DNA from: an uncultured Spirochaetaceae bacterium
GTDB taxonomy: Bacteria; Spirochaetota; Spirochaetia; Treponematales; Treponemataceae
Reading direction: 5' to 3'
Assembly (NCBI GenBank): GCA_902797925.1
Contig: CADBUT010000031.1
Span: forward strand, 1-5,191
DNA: 5,191 nt
Part shown: positions 4,727 to 5,191 of the stretch, in pieces
Numbering within the stretch: position 1 is the first letter of the stretch
Layout of the letters: each line of letters starts with the position of its first letter
Program-made: the position numbers and the translations under genes
Notes under the pieces: model-generated
The model's database searches: none
What the model was told of the DNA's origin: nothing
Seen by the model: only the letters and a program-made list of their open reading frames with translations

Positions 4727-5191
4727 TTAGGCGTTTGCTGTAATCAGGCGGACTGCGATTACGCCTTCGATGGCCTTGAGCTTTGCGGCAACTGTATCAT
4801 CGATTGCATTTTCAACGTCGATGATGTTGTAAGCAACATCTGCGCGGTTCTGGTTTACCATAGCGGCAATGTTGCATTTTGCGTCAGCAAGAACTGTCGT
4901 AATCTGGCCGACCATGTTCGGAATGTTCTTGTTGGCGATACAAATTCTTGTGCCGTTTGCAGGAACAGGTTCGTCCATCTTGCATTTCGGGAAGTTGACT
5001 GAATTGACGATGTTGCCGTTTTCGAGGAAATCACGGAGCTGGGCAACAGCCATGAAAGCACAGTTGTCTTCTGCTTCTGGTGTTGAAGCACCGAGGTGCG
5101 GCAGGCAGATAACCTTGTCGTTTTTCAGCAACTCTTCATCAGCAAAGTCACAGGCGTAGCATGCAACTTTTCCGGCTTCAATTGCAGCAAG
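4727..5191 (-). CDS. serA: D-3-phosphoglycerate dehydrogenase, C-terminal part (5' end cut by window)
   Basis: This NAD-dependent cytosolic enzyme oxidises 3-phosphoglycerate to 3-phosphohydroxypyruvate, the first step of serine synthesis. The last 154 residues are visible, of an expected 390 or so for the short ACT-containing form; the frame is open to the window edge. The visible part begins near the end of the nucleotide-binding domain (LAAIEAGKVACYACDF), followed by the catalytic-His segment CLPHLGAST (visible residue His32) with the conserved EAEDNC and the QLRDFLENGNIVNSVNFP linker. An ACT domain follows at about visible residues 82-150 (NIPNMVGQI, then NIAAM, YNIIDV and VIAVRLI), the usual site of feedback control by serine. 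The stop is TAA (complement of 4727-4729), and a strong terminator lies just beyond it. The gene converges on the toxin-antitoxin remnant and has no evident functional tie to the pyrimidine operon. Confidence 0.95.
   Translation of the reverse strand, partial: LAAIEAGKVACYACDFADEELLKNDKVICLPHLGASTPEAEDNCAFMAVAQLRDFLENGNIVNSVNFPKCKMDEPVPANGTRICIANKNIPNMVGQITTVLADAKCNIAAMVNQNRADVAYNIIDVENAIDDTVAAKLKAIEGVIAVRLITANA

Noticed and set aside
4637..5002. Plus-strand open frame of 121 codons opposite serA
   Set aside because: Runs through the terminator and antisense to a firmly identified serA; the translated product has no recognisable domain.

Overview
The window looks like a bacterial chromosome segment with moderate GC and compact gene spacing. 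It probably comes from an anaerobic, gut- or rumen-type bacterium. The style fits a Treponema-like spirochaete or a clostridial relative, but that is an impression from protein flavour and codon use; no rRNA or other marker gene is present to test it.

Positions 1-3636 (+ strand) hold a tight three-gene operon for reductive pyrimidine breakdown. It starts with the C-terminal two-thirds of a dihydropyrimidinase (hydA, cut by the window edge). Next comes a dihydropyrimidine dehydrogenase catalytic subunit (preA) with an added N-terminal cysteine-rich domain. Last is a zinc-dependent M20-type N-carbamoyl-amino-acid hydrolase that could serve as beta-ureidopropionase. Gaps are 11 and 14 bases, each with a ribosome binding site, and a strong intrinsic terminator follows at 3651-3683. 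Together the three enzymes would convert uracil or thymine to dihydropyrimidine, then to the N-carbamoyl-beta-amino acid, then to the beta-amino acid plus CO2 and ammonia. No FAD/NAD(P)H-binding PreT-type partner is visible.

Positions 3684-4150 hold no recognisable intact gene. The stretch contains a coding-like remnant, then an array of seven degenerate 22-bp units (3905-4058) arranged as a 44-bp higher-order tandem repeat, a bulged dyad, and an extended -10 promoter.

Positions 4152-4725 hold the scar of a toxin-antitoxin locus. A complete 70-residue VapB-type (DUF2281-like) antitoxin overlaps by 4 bp (ATGA) the start of a PIN-domain VapC toxin. The toxin is broken off after about 50 residues. 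The DNA beyond the break encodes, in another frame, what looks like the extreme C-terminus of a large DNA methyltransferase of the MmeI/type IIL sort.

A nested-hairpin, probably bidirectional terminator (4651-4696) separates this from the convergent, minus-strand C-terminal part of a D-3-phosphoglycerate dehydrogenase (serA, 4727-5191, cut by the window edge).

I see no wholly new system. The best points for a second look are the PreA fused to a DPD-like Fe-S domain, the 22/44-bp repeat array, and the orphaned antitoxin beside two gene fragments.
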